This document shows positions 10,773 through 23,564 of a stretch of 64,000 nt of DNA, one piece after another. The notes beneath the pieces were generated by a model that saw only the letters and a list, made by a program, of their open reading frames with translations, made no database searches and was not told the origin of the DNA. Both the position numbers and the translations under genes were made by a program. This stretch comes from Siphonodentalium dalli (taxonomy: Eukaryota > Mollusca > Scaphopoda > Gadilida > Siphonodentaliidae): positions 2,914,001 to 2,978,000 of the forward strand of contig CP136061.1 of assembly GCA_032622095.1 (NCBI GenBank), read 5' to 3'. Every line of letters begins with the position of its first letter. Positions within the stretch are counted from its first letter, which is position 1.

Positions 10773-11969
10773 TTGTTCACATGATAAAGGTACGAAATAG
10801 GTGGATGAATATCGTGATGGAAGAGAAAGGTAGCTGTAAATCATATTAAAGAGAATGATGTGTTCTAATGTTCTGGTGCCTAATTTGTACAGCTGATTTC
10901 CTAGTTTATCATGATCAGTTTTGTGAGGCATGATCCAGGAGCGGTTTATAGAATTTGGAAAAGAGATTGTGAACTTGCATATCAAATTAAAATTTAATAG
11001 CCCAAATTTTAATTTTAAATAGTTAAGAAAAAGGATCCCATATTTCTAAAGGTCGAAATGACATCGGAGAGCGGAAAGCAACTTATAACTTCGAGTTAGC
11101 ACCCTACTAGTAAACATTCCGCCCTTCCAGACAAACCTGTGTCATACAAGGCGGCGTCCGTGAATTTTCAAATTGAACTATTATATATGGTGAGGCTAAT
11201 TATGTACGACTTTATGTAGTCATAAAAATCTACCTGATTTCCGCCGTCCACTCTGTTTAATTAAAAACTATATTAATTTGGGCCATCACGACCTGACAAT
11301 ATTATTCCGATTTAGTTTTTCTAACTTGTCCATCGAACCAAAAAGTACATAAGATACCCACAGTTACTCTTAAGTTCACAATTTATGCCATTTTCAATTA
11401 AAATATCAATAAAGTATATTTAACATTAACACCAACCAGGACACCTGAAACTACATACGCCATCATATTTCCTCATTGTATTCTTTATTCAGGGGCAGCA
11501 GGAAGACGGCCATTATGTCATACTATTAATTCATATATCAATGTTGCTTTTTGTACAAATAAACATCTACATTGTGTGCGGTTTGTGCTCGTAGTGGAAC
11601 ACTAGATACACGTGTAGACTAATAACATGGAAGACAGAAACACATTCACGAATAAACGCTAGCAACTGATGACGCTCTCCGTTGTCATTTCGGAAATATG
11701 GGAACCCTTTGTTTATATATTCACAATTATCAATTTGGGCTATTTAACTTTACTTTAGTATGCACGTTCAAAATCTCTTTCCAAATTTCTATAAACACCT
11801 TCTGGATCATGCCTTACAATATTTACCATCATGGACGAGGAAACCAGTAACTATACAAATTTGGCACCGGAATCTTAAACGCCCCATTCTCTTTAAAATG
11901 CCTTACAGCTACCGTTCTCTTCCATCGCGATATGCATTCACCTATACCGTACTTGTATCATGTGACAAC
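10773..11969. mobile_element. Foldback element with ~300-bp inverted arms
   Basis: The arm at 10773-11073 is the diverged reverse complement of 11670-11969; compare ATCATGATCAG / GGATCATGCC, GAGAATGATGTG and CGAAATGACATCGGAGAGCG against CGCTCTCCGTTGTCATTTCG. The loop is about 600 bp and includes TACATCTACATTGTGTGCGG-type unique sequence. Both arms, read outward, hold an open frame of about 70 codons with similar residues (LPSRY, SYLSLPSR / SYRSLPSR). This may simply reflect arm homology. No transposase seen. Confidence 0.7.
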
Positions 11970-12044
11970 TTATATGTATGACGACAGAACATTCAGCCGT
12001 TTTACTTTTCTGTATTCATTTGTTGTCTTGTAGATAGTGGTGGG

Positions 12045-12495
12045 TTCACACCTCCGGTGGTCAGTTGATTTATCATACTGTTTTTATCTGCCAGTCCGGT
12101 GAGCCAGTGTGGCGTTGTTTTTTTCTGCCGAGCCAGTGTTTTTATTTGCCAGTCCGGTGAGCCAGTGAGACGTCGTTTTTATATGCCTGACCGGTGAGCC
12201 AGTGTGGCGTCGTTTTTATCTGCCAGTCCGGCGAGCAAGTGTTTTAATATGCCAGACCGGTGAGCCAGTGTGACGTCGTATTTATCTTCCAGTCCGGTGA
12301 GCCAGTGTTTTTATCTGCCATTCCGGTGAGCCAGTGTGGCGTTGTTTTAATCAGACAGTCCTGTGAGCCAGTGTGGCGTTGTTTTAATCTGCCAGTCCGG
12401 TGAGCCATTGTGGCGTTGTTTTTGACCTGCCAGTCCGGTGAACCAGTGTGGCGTTGTTTTGACCTACCAGTCCGATGAGCCAGTGTGGCGTTTGC
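12045..12495 (+). repeat. Minisatellite, ~30-37-bp unit
   Basis: Units of GCCAGTCCGGTGAGCCAGTG followed by TGGCGTTGTTTTTATCT repeat roughly a dozen times. Some lack the TGGCGT segment, so lengths alternate between about 30 and 37 bases. No coding or TIR context. Confidence 0.85.
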
Positions 12496-12916
12496 ATATC
12501 ATTTTAAGTTACTAGAGCTGACATCCACTTTGTCATAATTGGCATAAAATATAAAGCAAGCAAAAGAATCAGAATATGAAGAGTGGTCAGAACGCGGGCG
12601 CATAAGAGTAGATTTCAGCACTGGGGTTACCATGGTTCACCGTCTTATTGAGGTACCGAGGAGATGATACATGGAACATGTCGTAAATTGATGCAACTTT
12701 AATTTGTTTGCGTCTCTCCGCCAAAGGTTCCCAGCCAATATTAGAACTTATGTTGTATGTTGGAATTATATATCGAATCAACCTTTTTACATTATTCGGA
12801 CAACAGTATAACCAACGTATTTGCAGACAAACGCTTCCATGTGTACATAGGACAGCACATCATACCATACAGATAAATTCAAGTGGACATTCAATACTAA
12901 AATCAAAAATGTAGAC
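12496..12916. other. No gene recognised
   Basis: Short open frames on both strands lack family features. No repeats noted. Confidence 0.35.
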
Positions 12917-13802
12917 CAGGGGGAGTCTGGAAAAATATTGCTCTTATAGGGCCCATAAAGGTTTTTCCGACCCCGATGGACCCACCACCCCACTTGTGCA
13001 AAAACAAATTTGTTTTTCCTCTAAAATATTTGGGACCCACCCCCTTTCTCATGTTTTTATCAAAATTTCAGAGGTTTTTCTTAGCCGTTCTTCAATAACT
13101 GTGTTAACTGTCTTTCAATCCCATTCCACTATCCTTTTTTGAAAAATTAAACTATATTTCCAGGTGTTTCCTTGTGTTTTCAGTATCTAACAACAATAAT
13201 AAAGCATTGCGTAGGTATACTATATGTCACAAATCGCCCTAGACCCCATTATAGCCTTAATATATCGAGTGTCTGACAGAGAACAGTTCACCTATTTGTA
13301 AGTGATAACAGTATACAATTAGTATTTTAGTTTAGTCTTGTTGAGCAGTAAAGCTCCAAAATGAAGTTCGGAAATTCAATGAGAATAGCGTCACCTTCAG
13401 TTTGGATTGTATGAGCAGTAAACAGTAAAGGTCATTCAGCATAACCAATTCAGTTTTATTTGGATAAGCGTTGCAAATTAACATTACTTGCAATCATTCA
13501 AGATGAGAAATAACCAGAAGGAATGAATTTGATTACATGCCAGAACAAGACAGTATTTATGAGATACCATTTTCAATTTCATGTTATGCAACAATCAGGT
13601 TAATGATATATAGTCACCATGTAGTATCCTATACCAACAAGCATGGCACTAACATGCTTACAAACATCATTACATGGTCAGTACTTGTAAATTGTTTGAA
13701 AAAAACCCATTTTGGACAAAAATTACAAGCACGATTTTTTCCGCCTCTGGAACAACCACCCACCGGCCCTATATACGGAATTGTTTTGCTGACTCCCCCC
13801 TG
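12917..13802. mobile_element. hAT-like MITE
   Basis: The ends are CAGGGGGAGTCTGGAAAA and, complemented, CAGGGGGGAGTCAGCAAAA; the arms stay similar through TATAGGGCC. Flanks ATGTAGAC (left) and ATGTAAAG (right) match at six of eight positions, which suits a decayed 8-bp target duplication. CAGGG termini with 8-bp duplications are typical of the hAT superfamily. Interior 886-bp span has no transposase. Confidence 0.6.
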
Positions 13803-13997
13803 ATGTAAAGGTGATTTATTCGTAGTGGGGAAATGGGGCTACTTTTTTTTGTAGTGACAGGCCCATCTACATAGGATTAGACTGGATCATACTTCAAATG
13901 ATGACAATCCAACACTCGGACGCAAGAATCGCAAAGGAGAAGCTGAACAATTTGTTACATAACTATGAAGACTTATTGAAAGATGAACTTGGATGTA

Positions 13998-14100
13998 CGA
14001 ATAATAATAATAATAATAATAATAATATATATTATATGTATAGCGCCTCATCCCTGGTGTAGCTCGAAGCGCTTGGGATTCTATATACAAGTTATATACA
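13998..14100. repeat. (AAT)n microsatellite with AGCGC tail motif
   Basis: About ten AAT units followed by ATATATTATATGTATAGCGCC and GCTCGAAGCGCTT. An AAT run next to a TATAGCGCC…GAAGCGCTT motif is a common dispersed repeat end in marine invertebrate genomes, from memory rather than any comparison made here. Confidence 0.5.
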
Positions 14101-15440
14101 AACACTGGATGATAGCAATCACACACAGTTGGATAATAATACAATGTCATCTGCGGCTGGTTGTGTGTGGGTAAATTCTAATTTGAATATTTCTAGAGAT
14201 TGCGAATTTCGAACATCGAGAGGGATTGAGAATGTAACAGGTGACACTCTGATGAAAGCATGAAAGAAGAGGCACAACTTGTGTTCGCGAGGTGAGACCT
14301 GCCCCATGTGTGCACAAAGCAACAATTGATAATGGACATGACAGGCTTAAAAATAGTTCAGCAATTTAACAAATAGAAACCAGTGATTGGGCATCACAAT
14401 AATCACTGTGGTCAAGAAAGATAATTATGTCAGCATTGTGTTGTGATTATAAATCTACTGTTAATCCAGTAATTAAAAAGATAACAATCTAATATCAGAC
14501 ATTGAGGTTGTGTTTGCAAATTTGTCAATTGGACCGAAGTTCAGTAGCATTGATTTATCGAATGACTAATTATATTTACTATTTAGGTGAGAATTCGAAA
14601 GACGTTCTGACGATGAATGGCCACACAATTGATAATGGTCACTCTAGTAATAACACAATTGACGATATTGCAAATGCTCCTATACCCATAGGCAAGACAA
14701 AGTAAACTCGTTGGTAGTTATGGTAAATTTCAATGGTTCATTAGGAATTTATATACTGTTTCTGTTTAGTATATTAGGTAAAAATGTGAAATGGAATTGG
14801 ACTGGTGAATGTTATCAAGCTTTTCAAATGGCTGAAGATTATTGAAATCTGATGCACTTGTTCATTACAGTCTAGACATGGTAGTATGTGTCAACATACG
14901 ATTCCTCTCCACTAATCCGTTCTATATATATATATCTATATCTTATGTATGTATATATGTCTGTTTGTTCGCAATTGTTCTCCCAGACCAAAACTATAAA
15001 TAATCAAGTATAAGAACAACATAGTTAAATAGCAAAACTGAATAATTTAGCAGACACAAATAATTCAAGGTAAATTTAAGCAATTTATATAACAAATAAA
15101 CAAATTAGTGGATAGTTAAACAATTTATAGCAAAATATGAGAAGATATATAATAATTGGGCAAACATTTACCACAATTCAGAACTTAATCAAACATGGAC
15201 ATTATATTCAAAAATTATCAAAAAATATTAATATTCAAGAAAATGTGCAAAACTTTACAAAAATATAAAACAATTTCAAAGGTAAATGAACAATTTTTTG
15301 AAAATAAAAATAAAGCACTTCTACAGCAATTCAGCTGCGTTTTATGGGATTTAAATTACACTCGTGAATTTTGTTACCGTGATATGTTAAGCCCATACCT
15401 ACTCATAATCATACTGCAAACAATACATGCTATTAGTATT
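14101..15440. other. AT-rich, no gene recognised
   Basis: No coding sequence with family features. Simple (TA)n near 14925-14945, and weak repetition of ACAATTTATA-type sequence at 15080-15150. Confidence 0.35.
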
Positions 15441-15449
15441 TATACTAAA

Positions 15450-16425
15450 GACTGTGAGGGCGGCAATCTTGGGTCAGGGTGAGGTGTTTGTGCTGAGTAT
15501 TTAGGGTGTTCTGACTGCCACCATCATCACCCGTTGTTCAACCTGAATCTGTCAAGGGATCGATCAATAGCATGGGTCCCTATCTGAAGTTCTGAACCTT
15601 TTTGGACGACGGCAATCTTGGATCTGGTGGGTGTTTTGGTTTGATATTTAGGGTGTCCTGTCCTGAAACCGGCTGACGTTCACCTTACATCACCCTTTAT
15701 ACGACCTAAGTCATGGGGAAGGGAAGGGTCATACCTACTCATAATCATACTGTACAAATAGTATAATATTAGTATGTATGCTAAAGACTGCCAGGGCCGC
15801 CATCTTGGATCGGGTTGGGGTGTTTGTGTTGAATATTCAGGGCGTCCTGACGGCCACGCTACATCACCCTTTATGTTACCTAAATCGGTCAAGATATCGA
15901 GCAGAGGCATGCACCCCCAATTTAACCCATCTTGGACGGCGGCCGTCTTATGTCGGGTGGGTTTTGTGGGGTGTATGGAAAGGTTTCTCGCCCCCACCCG
16001 ACGACACCCTTTAATTGACCAAATTCGGTCAAGGGGGAGATAAATGACATGTGTCCCAATTTGAACCCCTCTCGGAGGCGATCAGCTTTGATTAGGGTGT
16101 TGATTTATGTAGAGTGCATTGACCTGCATACCCTTTAATCGACCAAAATCTGTCAAGAGGCCGATAAATGGTACAGGTCCCGTATTTAAAACCATCTGGG
16201 CGCCCATCTTGCATCGGAGTGGGTTGATTTTGGTGCATATTTAGAGTTTTCAGACGACTACCCTACATCACCCTTTATTCGACCTAAATCGGTCAAAAGG
16301 CCGATATATGGCATCGGTTCCATATTTAAGCCCCTCTGGACGGCGGCCATCTTGGATGGATCGGGTGTGTGGGTTGGGTGGGAATGGTGCCTGGCCGTCA
16401 CCCTACATCAATGTTTATTTGAGAG
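15450..16425 (+). repeat. Tandem array, ~150-bp units with GCCGCCATCTTGG core
   Basis: About seven diverged units recognised by GGCGGCCATCTTGGATCGG, TACATCACCCTTTA, TCGACCTAAATCGGTCAA and GCCGATAAATGGCA. Cores lie near 15458, 15609, 15797, 15940, 16078 (degenerate), 16198 and 16341. The unit is unrelated overall to the 164-bp arrays, but shares the CCAAGATGGC core on the opposite strand. Open frames through it are not genes. Confidence 0.75.
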
Positions 16426-16429
16426 GAAT

Positions 16430-17950
16430 TTACCTTCATTCCTTTGTAAAGAAATTCGCATTGACAATCTAGTTATCGTTGGTTCTGCATGCAGCTAGAT
16501 TTGGTTTGAACATTCAGGAACATAGACAAATCAAACGTGCCTAAATCCTACATGTACAGTATACGGTGTCACCGTATCACATGGTTATTATAATATGAGC
16601 ATACGCTAGTGTAATAAACGAACCACAGCTAAACCACACGCATAATCTATGATATATCTGTGCCTTTTTTAATATTATAAAAATAACTTCATTGTTGCAT
16701 ATTCCCATCAAATAATATTCACTTAAGCCTAATAGCGTGATGTGATTACTTTCACGCCAGACACGCACAGTGGTTCATCGAAAGAGTTGGTCCTATAGCT
16801 AGCAATTTCGTGTATAAATTAGGCCAATCAAACATCAGGTCATGTGAGAAATCAGAGATTCACAATGCAAACAAACTGCGATCCGTTCCTTTTGTACAAA
16901 TTATTATAGAATATAAAACTCTCAACATCAAACTAAAAGTATTCAAAAATCAAGACTGTTGGTTGCCATCGAGAGGGGCGTATTTTACTGAAATTAACCA
17001 TTATAATATTGACGCAATCCGATTGAGATGTGTACTATATGAAGATGCTTGTTGGTTTCATCATGTTTATTTCATTCTTAAAATGTCATGTCTATTTCAA
17101 AGAAACTCGACAAACAACGTTATTATGTAGCTTTCACCATCGACCGAAGTCACAATAACCTGAATGTATCTTTTGCTTTGTTCACAAGTATGTGTTTCCT
17201 ATCGATGCATGAAAATGGAAGGATATCTAAGGATTATCAGATTCACGTATGTACAATGTACTATTAGGATAATTTAAACGCGATATAATAACGTTTGCAT
17301 GCGTCACGAATTTCGATTTCGATTTCAGTATTGTCTCCCGCCCTGCCAGGGTGATTGAGAAATCTCATTGCACGCACAATATATATTTTAGGCAACTCCA
17401 AAGCAAATATTTGACAGTCCTTAATATGTTAGAATTATGTTCTCAATACAATGTAAACCATCGCTACGAATGAACTTCACTGTGTATAATTCCGATAGTA
17501 ACTCCCCTCATTTTGGAACGCCGGTAACTGACAGACACACATGTTTATTTCCGATTACGACATTAATGCTTTAAGCCCACCGTTCTACTTTGCAACAAAA
17601 GTGGTCACACAAATTCAAAATACCAGCGTCGTATTAGATACAAATTGGTGACGTCACAAAATCAGATATAGTCTATATACGACCCAAAGCGTCCGGCTTT
17701 GCTTCGTTATAATTATTTCCTAGTCGGCATCTAATAAACCAAATGGAAATAACTCCACTATAAGCTGAACTCTCTGACCCGACAAATATAACCCACCAAT
17801 GATAATACAGCAGTATATAATGTTCATCTGTTCTCTTGTTTCTATCTCCCACATTTCCCACGATGGTTACGTCGTCGTGTGGACATTTCAGTTTGCATGG
17901 CGAATACCCCGTTAATTACATTTTGGGGCGCATATTCTAGTTTCTCTTTA
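16430..17950. other. No gene recognised
   Basis: No repeat or coding family identified. A 106-codon open frame at 16810-17130 has AT-biased composition and no recognisable motif, so it is not called a gene. Confidence 0.35.
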
Positions 17951-17956
17951 AAGCAG

Positions 17957-18545
17957 TTTTTATTTTAAACATTGCAGAAGTCGAGTTGTTTAAGAGAGAT
18001 GTAGGATAACTAATTATCTGCATAATATAACTGTTTACAAGGTGTTTGTGTTGGATGGTGATTTGGCTCCGATGTTCAGTGGCTTCAAAGCATTGTGCAT
18101 GTAGTTATAGATCTACAATGGAAAGTAACTTCTGTTCTAAGCAGATAGCCTACATTGTCAGTGGCTTCAAAGCACTGTGCATGTAGTTATGATCTACAAT
18201 GGAGAGTAACTTCTGTACTGTGCTCATAGCTTACACTGTCAATTAGGCTCAAAACAGTAGAAAAACACTTACCACCTTTTAAAACGAAATATGTTTGTCT
18301 AACCTTTGTTTATTTATTTAATGGCAATTTCTTAATTTATTTACCAGCATCGGTATGCTTAAATGACTCATCGGTGGAACATTTAAATCAGCCCTCAAGG
18401 CAAGCACGCAGGGGTGACACACATTTAATGTTCACCAACTAGAAGGACAGTGAAAGGAAGTTTTTATTTTAAACCTTTCGAACGTCGAATCGGATTAAGA
18501 GAGATGTCTGACAACTAATTATCCACATAATAATATGATCGTACT
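17957..18545 (+). repeat. Dispersed repeat R430, copy 1, flanked by direct repeats
   Basis: The core at about 18031-18461 is highly similar to 26233-26582 (CAGTGGCTTCAAAGCACTGT, GTTATGATCTACAATGGA, TTACCAGCATCGGTATGCTT, AGCCCTCAAGGCAAGCAC). Inside, a ~93-bp segment is duplicated (CAGTGGCTTCAAAGCA at about 18079 and 18160). Outside, a ~75-bp direct repeat occurs at 17957-18032 and 18460-18540 (GTTTTTATTTTAAAC, TTAAGAGAGATGT, ACAACTAATTATC), so this was a larger tandem unit. Confidence 0.8.
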
Positions 18546-18618
18546 TGACACGTAATGGAGCAACCACCAAGTTGATCATTAAGTTCAATATTACAATAAT
18601 TATAGGACGTTCCGTACA

Positions 18619-19134
18619 GGGTGCTACACCACTCGGAGAAATATCTGTGTCATCACACTAAAATAGAATGTTAGAACTTGGATTGATATATTCCTTTAAT
18701 GGTATAGTTACCAATATCCGGGTTACTACCGTAGTACCTGACATTGCCCATCTAGTGAACTATTCAAACATAGCATTAAAATCATGGTTATGATAAGTCC
18801 AAACATATGACTGAAGTTCCAATATAAGATAATAATAGCAGAGAACCTGGTGTTAATTGAACTGTGGTGGGGTCTCAAGCATATCTACCCCTGCACGCCC
18901 GAACAAAATTATGCCATGAAATGGCATAAGTAGCTTGAGGATGGAAGTGAACCATTATCCCACAGCGAAATCAACCAGGCCTGCTGGGTTTGAATAGTTC
19001 ACTAGATAGGCAATGTCAGGTACCGGTACTACGGTAGTAACCCGGTTATTGGTGACCCTATACGATTATGAATATATTAAAGTTCTAACATGGTATTTTA
19101 GTGTGATGACATTTCTCCAAGTGGTGTAGCACCC
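18619..19134. mobile_element. Foldback MITE, ~150-bp arms
   Basis: The left arm 18619-18770 (GGGTGCTACACCACTCGGAG to TAGTGAACTATTCAAAC) pairs with 18987-19134 (GTTTGAATAGTTCACTAGAT to AGTGGTGTAGCACCC). Both arms include ACTACCGTAGTACC, itself nearly palindromic. The loop of about 215 bp holds AAATTATGCCATGAAATGGC. No coding sequence. Target duplication unclear. Confidence 0.8.
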
Positions 19135-19199
19135 GTTATGTATATATAAATATGTATATAAATATACCACAGCAGAAGTTTCATTAGAATTAATTGATG

Positions 19200-19640
19200 G
19201 AAATGGAATGCACTTTAATATTTGAGTCGGCAATAGATTACCTTTGCTGAAGGCAATCAATGCAATACATGTAAACTATGTAGAAAAAGAAATTATTGAA
19301 TAAAGTTTATTAAATATGATGTGTCACTTCAATATTTGAGTCGGACATAGATTACCTTAGGTAAAGACAATCAATGCAATAAGTGATACAGAAACGGAAA
19401 TTATTGAATGAAGTGTAATGAATATGAAGCGTCATTTTAATGAAATATCCATTGGGAGGAAGAGAAATGTCACTTTAATAATTAACAATAATATACAGAA
19501 TATAATAGAATAATATAGAATTATAGGGTATCCCCATTGAAGACGATCAATGCAATGAGCAGTGTAGAAATGGAAAAATGTTGCCTGAATGAATAGATGT
19601 GTGAACATAAAGTCTCAATTTAATGAAATGTTGAGATGAT
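19200..19640 (+). repeat. Tandem repeat, ~115-120-bp unit
   Basis: About four decaying units marked by CACTTTAATATTTGAGTCGG, ATAGATTACCTT, GACAATCAATGCAATA and GAAATTATTGAATGAAGT. The first two are most alike and the last two are increasingly degenerate. Confidence 0.7.
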
Positions 19641-19730
19641 AGAATCAACGATGAATTTGCAATTTCCTTTAATGATGAAATTGGTTTACATGTATATGCA
19701 GCTGAAAATCTGAATTGACTGAAATGTAAT

Positions 19731-22000
19731 TATGAAAGTGTCAAAGACACTGTATCTCAACTTTGAAAGGGAATACATGTAATTTCATGTGTTACAGTCA
19801 ATGGAGCGATTAGGAATGTGGAAAGTTGAAAGGCCTAGTTATGCAAAGATTAAAATCCAAGATGGCCACGACAGCCATGTTTTTTTGCCAAATAACCCCA
19901 AAAAAAAAGACTCCTTCCTATTTATATGTCATTGTTAACATCCTGCACAAATGTCATGATGATCCGACGAAAGATACGACCTGTAGCCTATGCCAAAGGA
20001 TTTAGTTGTGAAAAGAGTAAAATACAAGATGGCTGCTGGCGGCAGGTTTTATGGTTGAATTCAAAATGAATCGTTTCCCATCTACATGTAATTGTTAACA
20101 TCCATGACAAATCTCATGATGATCGGATCATAGATAAGACTTGTAGCCCTTGCCAAAGGATTTAGTCATGCAAAGAGTAAAATCCAAGATTGCTGCTGGC
20201 GGCCATGTTTTTGGCCGAATGCCCCCAAAATTACTCCTTTCCCATCTTCGTGTCAATTTTAAAGTTAGTAATGATCCGACAAAAGATACTACCTGTAGCC
20301 CGTGCTAATGGATTGAATTTTGAAATCCAAGATGACCGCTGGCAGCCATGTTTTTTTTTGGTTAAACAACCCCAAAATGACTCGTTCCCATCTACGTATC
20401 AATGTCAACATTCATGACAAATTTCATAATTATTTGACCTAAGTAAGGACCTGTAGCCTGTGCCAAAGGATTTAGTCAAGCAAAGAGTAAAATCCAAGAT
20501 GGCTGCTGGCAGCCATGTTTTTTGGCCAAATGATCCCAAAATGACTCATTCCCATCTACATGTCATTATTAACATCCATGACAAATGTCATGATTATCCG
20601 ACAAAGCTACGACCTGTAGCTCGTGCCAAAGGATTTAGTCATGCAAAGAGTAAAATCAAATATGGCTGCTGGCAGCGATTTTTGTTGGCCGAACGACCAC
20701 AAAATGACTCATTCCCATCTACAATGTCAGTATTAACATCCATGACAAATGTCATGATGATCAGACAAAAGGTACGACATGTAGACCGCGCCAATTGATT
20801 TAATTTTGAAATCCAAGATGGCCGTCAGCGGCCATGTTTGTTGGCCGAATGACCCCAAAAGGACTTGTTCCCATCCACATGTCATTGTTAACATCCACGA
20901 CAAATCTCATGATGATCGGATCAAAGATAAGACGTGTAGCCCTTGCCAAAGGCTTTATTTAGTCATGCAAAGAGTAAAATCCAAGTTTGCTGCTGGCGGC
21001 CATGTTTTTGGCCGAATGCCTCGAAAATTACTCGTTTCCCACCTTCGTGTCAATTTTAACATCCATGACAAATTTAGTATGATCCGACAAAAGATACGAC
21101 CTGTAGCCTGTGCTAATTGATTGAATTTTGAAATCCAAGATGACCGCTGGCTGCCATGTTTTTTTTGGTTAAACAACCCCAAAATGACTCGTTCCCATCT
21201 ACATATCAATGTCAACATTCATGACAATTTCATAATGATCTGACCAAAGTAAGGACCTCTCGCCTGTGCCAAAGGATTTAGTCATGCAAAGAGCAAAATC
21301 CAAGATGGCTGCTGGCGTCCATGTTTTTTGGCCAAATGATCCCAAAATGACTCATTCCCATCTACATGTCATTATTAACATCCATGACAAATGTCATGAT
21401 TATCGGACAAAGCTACGACCTGTAGCCCGTGCCAAAGGATTTAGTTATGCAAAGAGTAAAATCAAATATGGCTGCTGGCGGCGATGTTTGTTGGCCGAAC
21501 GACCCCAAAATGACTCAGTCCCATCTACAATGTCAGTATTAACATCCATGACAAATGTCATGATGATCAGACAAACAGTACAACCTGTTGACCACGCCAA
21601 TTGATTTAATTTTGAAATCCAAGATGGCCGTCAGCGGCCATGTTTTTTAGCCGAATGACCCCAAAAGGACTCGTTCCCATCTACATGTCATTGTTAACAT
21701 CCATGACAAATTTCACGAAGATCCGACCAAAGGTACGACCTGTAACCCGCGTCAAAGGATTTAGTCATACAAAGAGTAAAATCAAACATGGCTGCTGGCG
21801 GCCATGTTTTTTGGCTGAACAACCCCAAATTGACTTGTTTCCCATCTACATGTCAATTTTAACATTCATGACAAATTTCATAAAGATCAGACAAACGGTA
21901 CGACCTGTAGCCCGTGCCAAAGGAAATTGTTGACAGACACACGGATGATGGACGCCAACCCATGGCAATATCTCAAACTTACAAAGTAAATGAGCTAAAA
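19731..22000. mobile_element. Tandem-repeat element, 164-bp units, copy 2
   Basis: Same family as 5609-7466. The left end is TATGAAAGTGTCAAAGACAC then ATCTCAACTT; the right end is AAACTTACAAAGTAAATGAG. About 13 units have cores near 19857, 20023, 20182, 20327, 20492, 20656, 20813, 20981, 21135, 21299, 21464, 21618 and 21784. A higher-order period of ~806 bp (five units) is visible: 20460-20798 closely matches 21266-21604. The interval 21900-21960 (TTGTTGACAGACACACGGAT) matches the 3' part of copy 1 near 7378. No coding function. Confidence 0.8.
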
Positions 22001-22045
22001 AATTAAAAGATATACCGGTAATGAAAAATAGACTAATTCAGCCTC

Positions 22046-23169
22046 TATGGGAGGCCCTTTTCACATTTATTATTTATTTGCGCTTTAATAGGCGCAAATC
22101 ATTTGCCTTAACCACAAATATGTGTCTAGTTTATTTGCCCTTAAGCACAGATCATTTGCGCTTAAGCGCAAATACCTAACACTCCCTTACTTCACTCTGA
22201 TTGCGAATGATTGAGTCCATCTCATTGTATATTAGTATGGGCCTATAGTAATAGCCACAATCGCCCCATACATGAGGCCCGCATCCCCACACCAATGGAA
22301 TACGGAATACCACTTAACACAGAGGGTGGAATACCAGTTAACAGCCATATGAAATACATAAAAATATATGAAAACTTCATTTTTTTGAAGTTCGGCATAC
22401 GAATACATGTGCCGGTATTTTTGGAATACCTTCTAACAGAGGGACTGGAATACGGCGTGCCTCACAACAGGGCATGGAATACTGTGTACGAAAAAGGGGG
22501 TGGTGGCCTCATACTAAGTACTAGTACATGTACAGACTCGAGGTTGAAGAAACAAATATTTCCATATGAATATCAGCATCTCTGTCCCTGGTGTCCCAAG
22601 GATTGGTGCCTCACTCCCAGAGCTCCAGTATATTTTATCAAAGGGACATCTCCTGCACAGATATATACCATTTCCATGGCCATAAAAAGGGAATCAGGGG
22701 TTACCGGTGGCTTGTTTCCTTCATATGGTGCACTTATTGATATGAAATAGGGGAAACAAACCCTATTTTCATATTATCAGCATCCTGTCCCCAAGAATTT
22801 GTGTCTCCATGACTCCATCCCATAGATCTAGTATATTTTATAAATGAGACATACATGTATCCTGCACAGATCTATACCATTTCCATAAATTGTATGGGTT
22901 ATTGGGAGATTACTTCCCTCATATGGTGGGCTTATATAGACTATATAGAGTGATGTGTTTAGAACTGTGCCATTTAAAATTAATTCAAGGGGGGGGAATA
23001 AATGAATATTAATTTTGATTTCCGCTTAAGCACAAATGATTAACGCTTAAAGGTAAATATTTGCGCATAATCGCAGATGACAGAGGTCATTTCATATATA
23101 TTAAAATTGCTCTTAAGCGCAAATAAGTGTCCCGGTAAATAAATATTGAATGTGAAAAGGGCCTCCATA
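22046..23169. mobile_element. CTTAAG foldback/MITE, copy B
   Basis: Ends TATGGGAGGCCCTTTTCACA and TGTGAAAAGGGCCTCCATAA match copy A (3338-4156), with CTTAAG units just inside each end. Relative to copy A it carries ~275 extra bases at about 22256-22530 (between AGTAATAGCC and AGACTCGA) with repeated GGAATACC. The two ~200-bp interior tandem units are present. The 179-codon frame at 22211-22750 crosses both the extra segment and the shared repeat and is considered accidental. Confidence 0.75.
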
Positions 23170-23560
23170 AGCCTCAGCATTTATATACCTTTTCTGCATA
23201 GTGATTCAGTCAGTCAATTTAACTTGAATGCGGTACTTAAAACTGCATTTCATTGATGTTAGGACCACATTGTAAATGGCCAAGGACTGCGTTGAAGGAA
23301 ACTTTTATTTTGAGAATATGTACTATTATGTATCCTGTATTGATTACACTTGTATACAGACACTGTACTATAATCTGATTTATTAATATACCAAAAACAT
23401 GATTGTTTCAGCCTTCATGATTGGCTACGGCAATCAGCATTGCCGAAGTAATTTGCTGAAGTATACTGTTGCCGTAGAGGATTGTCGAAGCCAAACAATC
23501 TGAATTAAGAAGGCTGTTGTTTAGGGCGTTACTAGTACATGTATGGTTTATTAACGACCC
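23170..23560. other. No gene recognised
   Basis: Holds an imperfect palindrome about 23410-23520 (GCCTTCATGATTGGC, GCATTGCCGAAGTAATTTGC, then GATTGTCGAAGCC). Otherwise unremarkable. Confidence 0.35.
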
Positions 23561-23564
23561 GACA

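Noticed and set aside
12045-12495. CRISPR array
   Set aside because: Short regular repeats, but the spacers are themselves repeats and the context is eukaryotic; it is a minisatellite.
16810-17130. 106-codon frame as a host gene
   Set aside because: No motif, no splice or repeat context, and length expected by chance in AT-rich sequence of this size.
17957-18545. LTR retrotransposon suggested by ~75-bp direct repeats
   Set aside because: No TG…CA ends, primer-binding site, polypurine tract or coding sequence; a partial tandem duplication explains it.
20460-21933. Open frames of ~100 codons with repeated HVIINIHDKCHD-like text
   Set aside because: They are translations of the 164-bp array. 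The period is not a multiple of three and similar frames appear on both strands.
22211-22750. 179-codon open frame as a gene
   Set aside because: It crosses an insertion-specific segment and a ~200-bp tandem repeat shared with copy A, where the equivalent frames are broken; no domain or codon signature.
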